Shown here piece by piece: positions 43,095-51,420 of a stretch of 64,000 nucleotides of DNA. Location: the NCBI GenBank assembly GCA_024401695.1, contig JAKSKN010000010.1, positions 1 to 64,000 of the forward strand. Reading direction: 5' to 3'. Position 1 is the stretch's first letter; each line of letters opens with the position of its first letter. This stretch comes from Bacteroidales bacterium (lineage in GTDB: Bacteria > Bacteroidota > Bacteroidia > Bacteroidales > UBA932). The translations under genes were made by a program, and so were the position numbers. Below the pieces are notes generated by a model. It had not been told where the DNA came from. It saw only the letters and a list, made by a program, of their open reading frames with translations, and made no database searches.

Positions 43095-44392
43095 AGGAGA
43101 TAGGAGGAAATACCCGCAGCCTGCGAGATTCTGTTGACTGGAAGCTGGTCATCTGCTATCTCGTGCTCGTGCTCATCGGCTGGGTGAACATCTATGCGGC
43201 GGTGCATTCATCCGAGCCGTCATCGATCTTCGACTGGTCCTGCCGCAGCGGCAAACAGGCGGTATGGATCCTTACCGCGTTCCTGCTCGACTTCCTGATC
43301 CTGTTCGTCATCAACCCCCGGATGTGGGAGGTCATCTCCACACCTGCATATCTTGCCGTCGTCCTGCTGCTGATTGCGGTGATCTTCCTCGGAATCGAAG
43401 TAAAAGGCTCCCGCTCCTGGTTCGCACTGGGGCCGGTCAGGTTCCAGCCTGCCGAGATATCGAAGATCACCACGGCGCTTCTGCTGTCGATGGTGATGAG
43501 CAAGTCAACATTCAGAATGTACGACAGATCCGCCTTCCTGACCGTCGCAGCCATCATCGGCATCCCTATGCTGACCATACTTTGCGAAAGCGAGACGGGG
43601 TCGGCTCTCGTGTATGTCGGATTCATCTTCGCCCTGTACCGGGAAGGCCTGTCGGGCTGGTACATAGTTTTCGGCCTCATCGCCGTCGTCCTGTTCGTAC
43701 TCACATTGGTGACCAACTGGTGGATTTCCCTGATCCTGCTGGGGCTGCTGTGCCTCGGATGGATGGTCAACATACTGCGGAGCACATACAAGGAAGAACG
43801 CGCAGTGCGGCGTTCTGCCCTATGGCGCACGATTCTGGCCTTTCTGGCCGGCGTCGCAATGATCTTTGCAACGAACTTCATTTTCAACAACGTCCTCCAG
43901 GACCATCAGCGCAAGCGCATCGAAGTCCTTCTTGGGATGAAGGAAGACCCGGCAGGCGTGGGATATAACGTACGCCAGTCGATGATAGCCATCGGCTCAG
44001 GCGGCTTTGCGGGAAAGGGATTCCTGCACGGGACCCAGACCACCTACGGCTTCGTGCCCGAGCAGAGCACCGATTTCATATTCTGCACCATAGGTGAGGA
44101 GTGGGGGTTCATCGGATGCTTCACCGTAATCATCCTGTACGTGCTGATGATAATCTGGATTATCAATGACGCAGAAAAAAGCAGGGAGAATTTCACGAGG
44201 ATATACGGCTACTGCCTGGCGTCCTGCCTCTTCATGCACCTGTTCATCAATATCGGAATGACCATAGGACTGATGCCCGTAATCGGCATCCCGCTGCCTC
44301 TTCTATCCTACGGAGGGTCTTCACTTTGGGCTTTCTCCGTGATGATTTTCATTTTTATAGCCCTTGACCATCAGGAGAAAAAATATTTCTAG
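43091..44392 (+). CDS. rodA: Peptidoglycan glycosyltransferase RodA
   Basis: 433 residues, SEDS family, about ten transmembrane helices. GSRSWFALGPVRFQPAEISKI and the C-terminal PVIGIPLPLLSYGGSS motif are diagnostic. It polymerises lipid II with PBP2. Last gene of the mre operon. Confidence 0.96.
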   Translation: MKEIGGNTRSLRDSVDWKLVICYLVLVLIGWVNIYAAVHSSEPSSIFDWSCRSGKQAVWILTAFLLDFLILFVINPRMWEVISTPAYLAVVLLLIAVIFLGIEVKGSRSWFALGPVRFQPAEISKITTALLLSMVMSKSTFRMYDRSAFLTVAAIIGIPMLTILCESETGSALVYVGFIFALYREGLSGWYIVFGLIAVVLFVLTLVTNWWISLILLGLLCLGWMVNILRSTYKEERAVRRSALWRTILAFLAGVAMIFATNFIFNNVLQDHQRKRIEVLLGMKEDPAGVGYNVRQSMIAIGSGGFAGKGFLHGTQTTYGFVPEQSTDFIFCTIGEEWGFIGCFTVIILYVLMIIWIINDAEKSRENFTRIYGYCLASCLFMHLFINIGMTIGLMPVIGIPLPLLSYGGSSLWAFSVMIFIFIALDHQEKKYF

Positions 44393-44393
44393 T

Positions 44394-44401
44394 TATTTTT
44401 G
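44394..44401 (+). promoter_or_regulatory. -7 box of the second Xaa-Pro peptidase
   Basis: TATTTTTG, starting 1 nt after the rodA stop and ending 18 nt before the ATG at 44420. Confidence 0.55.
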
Positions 44402-44419
44402 TAAAAATACATATTGCCA

Positions 44420-45826
44420 ATGTTCGCAAAGGAAGTCTACATAAATCGGCGCAAAGCCCTTGTCGAGAAGATGAAGGGAGAAAACGGCATCATCCTTTTC
44501 CTCGGGAATGTCGAATCTCCGGCGCAGTACCGCGACAACTGCTACAAATGGCGTCAGGACAGCAACTGGCTGTATTTCTTCGGCATTGATGCGCCTCGCT
44601 TTGCCGCAACGATAGACCTCGAGTCCGGTGTCGAAACCATCTATGCCGACGATTTCGACCTTGATGACATCATCTGGACGGGGCCTATGCCTTCCGTCAG
44701 GGAACAGGCTGAAAGTGTCGGTGTGGGCAGATCGGCCGGCTACGGTGACATCGCTGCAGCCATCAAGGGGCGCAAGGTGCATTTCCTGCCGGCCAGCCGT
44801 GAATACAATGCCATCAAACTTGCGGGGCTGCTCGGCTTCGACTGGCAGGAAGCGTTCAGCGCCGGCAAGAAAGGCTGCGCCAGGGCATCTGAGCCGCTCG
44901 TGCGCGCCGTCATCTCACTGCGCCTCGTCAAAGAGGATATTGAGATTGCGGAAATAGACCACGCCTGTGAATTGGGATACGAGATGCATACCGTTGCGCG
45001 CAAGGGCATAAGGACCGGCCGCATCGAGCAGACTATCGTAGGCGAAATGGAAAGTGTCTCGCTTGGCAGGGGATGGGGCGTAAGCTTCCCGACAATCCTG
45101 ACGCAGCACGGGGAGATTTTCCATTGCCACAGCCACGAATGCCTGATTGAACCGGGAAAACTTATGGTTATCGATGCGGGTGTGGAGAACAATGACCACT
45201 ATGCATCCGACTTCACCCGCACCTACCCGACAGCTGGCAGGTTCACACAGATGCAGAGGGATATTTACCAGACCGTATACGAGTGCAACGAACTGGCCTT
45301 TGCGATGGTCAGGCCGGGGGTGGCCTACCGCGACTGCCATCTTGCGGCTGCAAGGCATATGCTTGACAATCTCGGCCAGCTTGGGCTCGTGAAAGGCGAC
45401 CTTGACGAAATGGTCGCCGACGGCGTGGCAGGCCTGTTCATGCCGCACGGACTCGGCCACAACATGGGCCTGGACGTGCACGATATGGAAGACCTTGGCG
45501 AGGACCTTGTGGGATATGACGCCGACCAGAGCCGCAGCCCGCAGCTCGGACTCGGCAGCCTCCGTATGGCACGCAGGCTGCAACCCGGCAATGTCATCAC
45601 CGACGAACCGGGCATCTATTTCATCCCGGCTCTCATTGAGCAATGGAAAAAGGACGGCACCGACAAGGGCCGCATCAACTATAACAAACTCGAAACTTAT
45701 TACTCATTCGGCGGCATCAGGCTTGAAGATGACGTGCTCGTGACTGCCGGCGGTGCACGCCGCCTCGGCTCAAGACGTCTTCCAATCTCACCGGACGAAG
45801 TCGAAGCTGCTATGGAAACAGACTAA
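44420..45826 (+). CDS. pepP: Xaa-Pro aminopeptidase, M24B, short form
   Basis: 468 residues, the classic bacterial aminopeptidase P layout: one N-terminal creatinase-like domain (opening RRKALVEKMKGENGIILFLGN) and a catalytic domain with metal ligands in VIDAGVENNDHYASDFTRTYP (two Asp), GLGHNMGLDVHD (His), TDEPGIYFIP (Glu) and GGIRLEDDVLV (Glu). Cytosolic. It differs in domain number from the 585-residue homologue at 19719. fabG follows after 2 nt. Confidence 0.93.
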   Translation: MFAKEVYINRRKALVEKMKGENGIILFLGNVESPAQYRDNCYKWRQDSNWLYFFGIDAPRFAATIDLESGVETIYADDFDLDDIIWTGPMPSVREQAESVGVGRSAGYGDIAAAIKGRKVHFLPASREYNAIKLAGLLGFDWQEAFSAGKKGCARASEPLVRAVISLRLVKEDIEIAEIDHACELGYEMHTVARKGIRTGRIEQTIVGEMESVSLGRGWGVSFPTILTQHGEIFHCHSHECLIEPGKLMVIDAGVENNDHYASDFTRTYPTAGRFTQMQRDIYQTVYECNELAFAMVRPGVAYRDCHLAAARHMLDNLGQLGLVKGDLDEMVADGVAGLFMPHGLGHNMGLDVHDMEDLGEDLVGYDADQSRSPQLGLGSLRMARRLQPGNVITDEPGIYFIPALIEQWKKDGTDKGRINYNKLETYYSFGGIRLEDDVLVTAGGARRLGSRRLPISPDEVEAAMETD

Positions 45827-45828
45827 TT

Positions 45829-46566
45829 ATGGGACTTTTATCAGGAAAAGTTGCGCTCATCACTGGCGCATCAAGAGGAATAGGCAAAGCTATTGCGCTC
45901 AAGTTTGCTTCTGAAGGCGCAGACATAGCTTTCACGGATCTCGTCATCAATCAGGACACGGTAAAGGAGATTGAGGCCACAGGCGTCAAAGTGCGCGCAT
46001 ACGAATCCAACGCAGCCGACTATGACAGTGCACACGCAGTCGTAGAGCAGATTGCGGCCGATTTCGGCAGGATAGACATCCTTGTGAACAATGCCGGAAT
46101 CACACGGGACGGACTGATGCTGCGGATGGATGAGAAGCAGTGGGATTCCGTCATCACGGTAAACCTCAAATCGGCGTTCAACTTCACGCACGCCCTCACC
46201 CCGATAATGGCCCGCCAGCGCGGAGGCAGCATCATCAATATGAGTTCCGTGGTCGGAGAACACGGCAACGCCGGACAGTGCAACTATTCCGCATCGAAGG
46301 CCGGCCTCATAGGCCTGGCCAAATCCATTGCGAAAGAGATGGGCCCCCGCGGCATACGCGCCAACTGCATCGCACCGGGATTCATCATTTCGGATATGAC
46401 AGCCGCACTGCCTGAAGAAGTGCGTGCCGAATGGATCAAGACCATTCCGCTGCGACGCGGAGGAACGGTGGAGGATGTGGCGAACGTGGCCCTGTTCCTC
46501 GCCAGCGACCTTTCATCATACGTCAGCGGGCAGGTGATCAACTGCTGCGGCGCAATGAGCTGCTAA
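45829..46566 (+). CDS. fabG: 3-oxoacyl-ACP reductase
   Basis: 245-residue short-chain dehydrogenase, NADPH-dependent second step of fatty-acid elongation. TGASRGIGKAIA cofactor motif, NNAGITRDGLMLRM, catalytic Ser in INMSSVVGEHGNAGQ, YSASKAG (Tyr, Lys), and the NCIAPGFI tail are all present. Immediately downstream of pepP. Confidence 0.94.
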   Translation: MGLLSGKVALITGASRGIGKAIALKFASEGADIAFTDLVINQDTVKEIEATGVKVRAYESNAADYDSAHAVVEQIAADFGRIDILVNNAGITRDGLMLRMDEKQWDSVITVNLKSAFNFTHALTPIMARQRGGSIINMSSVVGEHGNAGQCNYSASKAGLIGLAKSIAKEMGPRGIRANCIAPGFIISDMTAALPEEVRAEWIKTIPLRRGGTVEDVANVALFLASDLSSYVSGQVINCCGAMSC

Positions 46567-46578
46567 GGAAAATTCATC

Positions 46579-47340
46579 ATGGACGGGAGATTGAGGCGGT
46601 TGGACATAAAAACAGCACTCTCGGCAATTGCAGATCTTGCACTGCCGAGAGTTTGCATTGTCTGCGGGGAGGTCCTTATCCCCCAGGAGAAGCATCTGTG
46701 CACAGGCTGCATGCTGGATCTTCCGGAAACCCATTTCTCTTCTTTCAGCCACAACCCTATGGCAGACAGGCTGAACGACAAGATCCAGCGGGACAGGGAC
46801 CGTGCGGGAGTGACGGCCTTCGAGGGATACTCGTATGCCTCCGCGCTGTACTTCTATTCCACTTCCGTGGATTACAAGAACATCTCGCGTGCGCTGAAAT
46901 ACCACAGGAATTTCGCGGCCGGAGCTTATTTTGCCGGGATGCTCGGGGAACGCCTGGCCGCATCTCCACTTTATGCCGACGTTGACCTCGTAGTGCCCGT
47001 GCCGCTGCATTGGACCCGAAAGTGGAAACGAGGGTACAACCAGGCTGAGATAATCGGACGGCAGGTCGCAAAGAAGCTTGGGGCCGGGCTCGACGCGGAT
47101 GCACTTTGCCGCAACCGCCGTACAAGATCGCAGGCGAAGCTGTCCGCCGGAGCAAAGGCAGACAACGTGGCAGGAGCGTTCTCCGCCAGGAAGGATATCC
47201 GCGCAAGTCACATCCTTCTGATTGACGACGTGTTCACGACAGGGGCGACACTGTCGGCCTGCCACCTGGCATTGAGGCGGGCGCTGGGGGCGGAAGTGAG
47301 GATTTCGGTAGCCACACTGGCTTACGCCGGGCCTAGATAG
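46579..47340 (+). CDS. ComF-like phosphoribosyltransferase
   Basis: 253 residues: an N-terminal zinc ribbon (CIVCGEVLIPQEKHLCTGCM) and a PRTase domain with the PRPP loop LIDDVFTTGATLSACHLAL near residue 215. Related to ComF of naturally competent bacteria. The first codons contain a 10-bp inverted repeat (46617-46652). Overlaps the convergent ybaK end by 8 bp. Confidence 0.9.
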   Translation: MDGRLRRLDIKTALSAIADLALPRVCIVCGEVLIPQEKHLCTGCMLDLPETHFSSFSHNPMADRLNDKIQRDRDRAGVTAFEGYSYASALYFYSTSVDYKNISRALKYHRNFAAGAYFAGMLGERLAASPLYADVDLVVPVPLHWTRKWKRGYNQAEIIGRQVAKKLGAGLDADALCRNRRTRSQAKLSAGAKADNVAGAFSARKDIRASHILLIDDVFTTGATLSACHLALRRALGAEVRISVATLAYAGPR

Positions 47341-47812
47341 GGTATATCTCCGCACCCACGTAGGAAATCAGGTCGTTGGGATTGATCTTTATCTGCATTC
47401 CGCGCACGCCTGCGCTGATGTAGATATAATCATAGAGAAGGGCGCTTTCGTGGATGTATGTCGGGAACGGTTTCTTCATCCCTATGGGAGAGCAGCCTCC
47501 GCGGATGTAGCCGGTCGTGGGCAGGAGTTCTTTCACGTGAAGCATCTCGCAGTTCTTGTTGCCGGAAATCCTGGCGGCCACTTTCAGGTCCACCTCGAAG
47601 TCGCCGGGTATCACACAGACGAAGAATCCGGTCTTGTCCCCTCTGAGGACGAGTGTCTTGAAGACCTGCTCTATCGGCTCGCCGAGTTCGGCGGCGACGT
47701 GCTGGGCACTGAGGTCGTCTTCGGTATATTCGTAAGGAATCTGTTCGAAGCCGATTCCCGCCGTCTCAAGCAGGCGCACGGCGTTGGTCTTCTGTACTGC
47801 CGCCTTCATCAC
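47333..47812 (-). CDS. ybaK: Cys-tRNA(Pro) deacylase
   Basis: 159-residue YbaK/EbsC protein that hydrolyses mischarged Cys-tRNA(Pro). KTLVLRGDKTGFFVCVIPGDFEVDLK, GYIRGGCSPIGMKK and YISAGVRGMQIKINP are family motifs. Overlaps the downstream HAD gene's... upstream partner by 4 nt (its start lies in the HAD stop), so it is the second gene of the pair. Confidence 0.93.
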   Translation of the reverse strand: MMKAAVQKTNAVRLLETAGIGFEQIPYEYTEDDLSAQHVAAELGEPIEQVFKTLVLRGDKTGFFVCVIPGDFEVDLKVAARISGNKNCEMLHVKELLPTTGYIRGGCSPIGMKKPFPTYIHESALLYDYIYISAGVRGMQIKINPNDLISYVGAEIYPI

Positions 47813-48420
47813 TTGTTCAACGCAGCGGAAACATCAGCGCCAGGGGTATAGAGAAGCGTTTTGATGCCCACTTCCTCTGCAGCTGCGCAGTTGGCCGGGG
47901 AATCATCCACAAAAAGGATTTCCTCCGGTCTGCAGCCTATGCCTTCGACGGTCTTTTCAAAGATCTCACGGCAAGGCTTCTGGAGCTTCATCTCGTAGGA
48001 ATAGAACTGGTGGGTGAAAATGTCATCGGAGCGGATGCCCTCTTCCTTAAGGACCATCTCGTCGAAAGCTCGGCGTGACAGAGGGTTGTTATTGGTCAGG
48101 AGATAAAGCCTGTAATCCTTTCGGAGCCGTTTCAGCATTTCCATCAAAGGCTTGTTGAGGCCGACAAGGAGGCTTATGAAGCACTCGTAGGCAACCTGCT
48201 TGCTCGTGCCGGGGGCACAATGCCTGAGGCATTCCTCGTAAAATTCCTCTTCGCTTATGACTCCGCCTTCAAGGTCGCCGATGAACCCTTTCTGATGATA
48301 GGTATCGAGATAGCCGGCTATATCCATAAATCCGGCCCTCTCTTGAAATTCCTTTATGCACTTGTCGAAGTCCAGGTTCAGGAGCACGCCTCCCATATCA
48401 AACACTACTGCTTTTATCAT
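47809..48420 (-). CDS. HAD-superfamily hydrolase
   Basis: 203 residues, HAD type IA (YihX-like): VVFDMGGVLLNLDF with the nucleophile Asp, LYLLTNNNPLS, the conserved Lys in EMKLQKPCREIFE, and LFVDDSPANCAAAEEVG. Likely a small phosphatase (sugar or nucleotide phosphate). Sits 3 nt after the DUF456 gene and overlaps ybaK by 4 nt. Confidence 0.9.
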   Translation of the reverse strand: MIKAVVFDMGGVLLNLDFDKCIKEFQERAGFMDIAGYLDTYHQKGFIGDLEGGVISEEEFYEECLRHCAPGTSKQVAYECFISLLVGLNKPLMEMLKRLRKDYRLYLLTNNNPLSRRAFDEMVLKEEGIRSDDIFTHQFYSYEMKLQKPCREIFEKTVEGIGCRPEEILFVDDSPANCAAAEEVGIKTLLYTPGADVSAALNK

Positions 48421-48423
48421 ATG

Positions 48424-48909
48424 TCAGAAGAAAATGATTTTTACGATCAGATAACACATTATTCCGGAGGTGATGAGCTTGAGGCCCGTGCCGAAGATAA
48501 AGCCCGCAAATGCTCCCAGGCCGGCCTTGAACGCAGCGAACACGCCCTTGTCCGTCACCATAAGCTCACCTATGAACGCACCGAGCAGAGCACCGGCGAT
48601 CATCCCTATCGGAGTGAGGAATATCCCGGCCAGAAGGCCGATGAGCGCGCCTGTGGATGCTGCCTTGTGGCCTCCCGCAGCACGCGTCGTCCACGCAGGT
48701 ACGACATAATCGAGGATTGACACGACAACCGTTATCACCAGCCACACGATCAGGACCGTAAGGGCCATAGGATTGTCCGTCCCCTTTTCAGCGAAAAACA
48801 CAAGCAGCATCCCCACCCAGCTTACAGGAGGGCCGGGAAGACCGGGCATAATGCTGCCTACTATGCCGAACACCGCAGCAACCAGCGCAAGGATTTCCAA
48901 AACGTTCAT
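48424..48909 (-). CDS. DUF456 membrane protein
   Basis: 161 residues, about five glycine-rich transmembrane helices, with PGLPGPPVSWVG and glycine-zipper repeats GALIGLLAGIFLTPIG and GALLGAFIGEL typical of DUF456. Function unknown. ATG at 48909 chosen because the -7 box ends 4 nt upstream. First gene of DUF456-HAD-ybaK. Confidence 0.85.
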   Translation of the reverse strand: MNVLEILALVAAVFGIVGSIMPGLPGPPVSWVGMLLVFFAEKGTDNPMALTVLIVWLVITVVVSILDYVVPAWTTRAAGGHKAASTGALIGLLAGIFLTPIGMIAGALLGAFIGELMVTDKGVFAAFKAGLGAFAGFIFGTGLKLITSGIMCYLIVKIIFF

Positions 48910-48913
48910 ACGG

Positions 48914-48921
48914 CAAAGATA
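48914..48921 (-). promoter_or_regulatory. -7 box of the DUF456 operon
   Basis: TATCTTTG on the minus strand, 4 nt before the ATG at 48909: predicted leaderless mRNA. Confidence 0.55.
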
Positions 48922-48955
48922 CAAAAATGCCGCAACGAATTTGCGACAAAATAAT

Positions 48956-48963
48956 TATCTTTG
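48956..48963 (+). promoter_or_regulatory. -7 box of the tRNA-Leu gene
   Basis: TATCTTTG, 11 nt before the tRNA 5' end. The -33 element is unclear (a TTTG lies only 12 bp upstream). Confidence 0.5.
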
Positions 48964-48974
48964 CACCCACACCC

Positions 48975-49308
48975 GCCTTGGTGGTGAAATGGTAGACACG
49001 AGGGACTTAGGCCAGCTCTTTATAATAATTATCGAGAAAGAGCAACATTGAGTGCTCTCTCTGAAAAGAGAGAAGTAGAACGCCGTAAATTCAAGGAAAC
49101 CCTAACAGGTAATGCTGAAGGCAATCTTGAGCCAAGCTTCAGAAATGAGGAAGGTGCAGAGACTAGACACGGCGCACCTAATGAATGATTTCTAAGGTGA
49201 AGGAATAGTCCGGACTACGAACGGCAATTAGCCGGTGGTGAAAACCATAGCAGTGCGAAAATCCCTTGGACAGAAATGTCCGTGCGGGTTCGATTCCCGC
49301 CCGAGGCA
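48975..49308 (+). tRNA. tRNA-Leu(UAA), interrupted by a group I intron
   Basis: Exons 48975-49008 and 49258-49308. The acceptor stem GCCTTGG (48975-48981) pairs with CCGAGGC (49301-49307), discriminator A at 49308, CCA not encoded. The anticodon stem AGGGA (49001-49005) pairs with TCCCT across the splice, giving the loop CT-TAA-AA. A long variable arm (GGACA-GAAA-TGTCC) and a T-arm GCGGG-TTCGATT-CCCGC make a class II leucine tRNA. The intron interrupts the anticodon between positions 34 and 35, exactly where cyanobacterial and plastid tRNA-Leu(UAA) introns lie. A strong terminator follows. Confidence 0.95.
49009..49257 (+). ncRNA. Group I self-splicing intron (tRNA-Leu type)
   Basis: 249 nt, with no reading frame for a homing endonuclease. 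Core pairings: P3 CGCCGT (49081-49086) with ACGGCG (49169-49174); P7 GACTA (49161-49165) with TAGTC (49206-49210); P8 CACCT (49175-49179) with AGGTG (49195-49199). GGAAACC (P4/J4/5 side), CAATCTTGAGCCAAGC and GGTGCAGAGACTAGACAC resemble the P, Q and R core blocks of cyanobacterial tRNA-Leu introns. The 5' exon ends in U, which can form the required U-G wobble with GAGT at 49050-49053. The intron ends in G. Extra hairpins occur at 49015-49043 and in the P2 region (CTCTCT...AGAGAG). Confidence 0.92.
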
Positions 49309-49314
49309 CTTTTT

Positions 49315-49353
49315 AAAATCGCAAGTGTTTGATTTTTAAACACTTGCGATTTT
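49315..49353 (+). terminator. tRNA-Leu terminator
   Basis: A perfect 16-bp stem (AAAATCGCAAGTGTTT and its complement) with a 7-nt loop and a following TTTTTCTTTTT run, 6 nt after the tRNA. Confidence 0.85.
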
Positions 49354-49565
49354 TCTTTTTGTCCAACTCCACAAATTTGGACACATTTGGACACAAAATG
49401 ATGGTGACTTCAAAAATGAGGACTGAAATGACCGTCTGGAACTTATGCTGAAACAGCCGCAATACGAGAAAGTTTGAAAATAGTGACGCAGTGATTTGAA
49501 GATATTATGGTTATATAGATAGAATAGAAATTATATGTATATTTAGCTCTGATATTTATATGATT

Positions 49566-50591
49566 ATGAAAAATCACAGATTCTTGATGCCGCTGCTCGT
49601 TGTTCTTGTGACGGCCTGCGGCACGCCTGTCACTCCTGATAACCCGGATAATCCCGCCAACAAGATCAGCATCGAAGGCTTGACATTGGATAATTTCCCT
49701 TTTATGGACTGTTCCACCAGCACCAGCCCTTTGCGGAATATGATAATGTTCACGCTCCTTGACATACCGTTTCAATGGGGACTGGATATTGTCAGCGGGT
49801 CGCAATATAATATATACTGGAGCTTGCCGAAGGGGATGAAGCAAGGCAGTCCTGAGCACATAGCTTTGGCAGATAAACTGAATATGGAGCTGCTCAAGAG
49901 CAACGGTTCGCACGATGCGTACGCCAATCTGATTGATGGCGAGACCAGTGTAATCATCGATTCCCGCGACATCTCGCGGAATGAGTTGAAATACAGTGAA
50001 GAGAAAAATGTCAAGATAGAAACCAAGCCTATCGCTTTGGATGCGATGGCTTTCATCGTGCATCCGTCCAATATCGTCAATTCCCTGACCATCGAGCAGA
50101 TCCAGAAGATATATACAGGTGAGATCACCAACTGGAAAGAAGTAGGCGGCGAAGACTTGGAGATCCATCCATATATGCGCGATGCGGACTCAGGCAGCCA
50201 GGAAAAGATGGAGACCCTGATAATGAAGGGGCTCAAGATGCTGGACTGGCCTGAAATGTATTTGACATCAATGATATCACCTTTCGTTTCTGTTGAAATG
50301 GATCCGAAAGGAATTGCATATTCTCCATATTACTTCTGCTCCAGAATGGTAGATGACCTTCGAGACGTCAAGGTTATCGGCATCAACGGCGTTTATCCGG
50401 AGAAAGAAAGCATTCTGGCCGGAAACGCAGGCAAAACAACCGGCGCATACCCGTTCTCTTCCTACATCTATGCCGCTATCCGGGCAGATGAGCCAGCAAC
50501 ATCCTTCTCACACCAGATTTACGACTTGCTCCTTAACGATACAAAAGCCAAGAACATCATCGACGAAAGCGGATACATCGCCATCCGATAA
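49566..50591 (+). CDS. PstS-like substrate-binding lipoprotein
   Basis: 341 residues (a start at 49560 adds two). Lipoprotein signal LLVVLVTACG; after a Pro/Asn linker comes a periplasmic binding fold of the phosphate-binding-protein type: PIALDAMAFIVHPSNIVNSLTIEQIQKIYTGEITNWKEVGG is the hallmark, followed by PYMRDADSGSQE. It would bind a small anion such as phosphate outside the inner membrane. No pst permease or ATPase is nearby, so it may be a sensor or a remnant. Lies in the tRNA-Leu island. Confidence 0.8.
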   Translation: MKNHRFLMPLLVVLVTACGTPVTPDNPDNPANKISIEGLTLDNFPFMDCSTSTSPLRNMIMFTLLDIPFQWGLDIVSGSQYNIYWSLPKGMKQGSPEHIALADKLNMELLKSNGSHDAYANLIDGETSVIIDSRDISRNELKYSEEKNVKIETKPIALDAMAFIVHPSNIVNSLTIEQIQKIYTGEITNWKEVGGEDLEIHPYMRDADSGSQEKMETLIMKGLKMLDWPEMYLTSMISPFVSVEMDPKGIAYSPYYFCSRMVDDLRDVKVIGINGVYPEKESILAGNAGKTTGAYPFSSYIYAAIRADEPATSFSHQIYDLLLNDTKAKNIIDESGYIAIR

Positions 50592-50675
50592 TCCTGCGAA
50601 CTGTATCACAAACTTATTCTATATTCGCCGCCCAAAGTTGCTGAATCCATTCCAGTTCTCTGCTTTCTTTCAATA

Positions 50676-51413
50676 TCATGGCTCACAGGTTTTTACAATA
50701 TTTTCAACTTGACTTCTTCGGGTTCGCCGGTCTGCATACCGGTATAGAGACTTAAAGTTAACAGCAAAGGACGACAAAAGATTTCCAAAGATCGTATAAA
50801 GTTCTGCTCCCTGAGCGAAGGAAAACTCCACATCGCCGGTAATATCAACCATCACCTTCTCCAGGCTGGGCATATTGATTCCACCGAAATTGATTAGTGG
50901 CGATTGAGAAACCAGAGGCTTAACAATGATGCTGGGGAAGCCGGAGACATAACGGGCATAATCTTCAGAAGAGGGATTGAATATCACTCTCCGGTCGCTA
51001 ACCTTTTCCTGCAGAAGATTGAACGCAGGTTCCATGCCGATCCTCTCAATCTCAACAATCAGCAGATTAAGGTTCGGAATGTGCTGCATGAAAGGGACAA
51101 TGATCTGAGGATCCCAGACGCAAAGATCAGTGTATGGGAACTCATCTTTCAATAACTGATTTATTCCCCTGATTTCCTTGCTTGGGACTGGAATAAAATG
51201 GCGTTTCTTTTGTATGGGTAAAAGATAGGTGCCCCAAGATTCCTTGATAAGCTCGCCGTTTTTCACCATCAAACTTAAGGAAAGAGTGATAGCTGCTTCT
51301 GAGCCATCACGGAACAATCCGACCTCCCGCATCCAAGATAGAAGATCTTTTCGCGAGAATCTCTGCTCAGGCTGCAAACTAGCATAGCACCGTATGATCT
51401 CTTTCGTTGTCAT
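50676..51413 (-). CDS. AbiEi-like winged-helix regulator, orphan
   Basis: 245 residues. An N-terminal winged helix (about residues 1-60) is followed by a domain whose MPSLEKVMVDITGDVEFSFAQGAELYTIFGNLL stretch resembles AbiEi-type antitoxins and the related DUF6577 proteins of Bacteroidota. In AbiE systems this gene precedes the AbiEii nucleotidyltransferase toxin; here nothing follows before 50591, so the toxin is absent. The promoter at 51421-51452 overlaps an inverted repeat, fitting autorepression. The family call is from motif memory and moderate. Confidence 0.55.
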   Translation of the reverse strand: MTTKEIIRCYASLQPEQRFSRKDLLSWMREVGLFRDGSEAAITLSLSLMVKNGELIKESWGTYLLPIQKKRHFIPVPSKEIRGINQLLKDEFPYTDLCVWDPQIIVPFMQHIPNLNLLIVEIERIGMEPAFNLLQEKVSDRRVIFNPSSEDYARYVSGFPSIIVKPLVSQSPLINFGGINMPSLEKVMVDITGDVEFSFAQGAELYTIFGNLLSSFAVNFKSLYRYADRRTRRSQVENIVKTCEP

Positions 51414-51420
51414 TTCGGCA

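Noticed and set aside
48910..48975. A hairpin between DUF456 and tRNA-Leu as an att site or riboswitch
   Set aside because: The stretch is explained by two divergent -7 boxes; the GCAA/TTGC pairing is too short to call.
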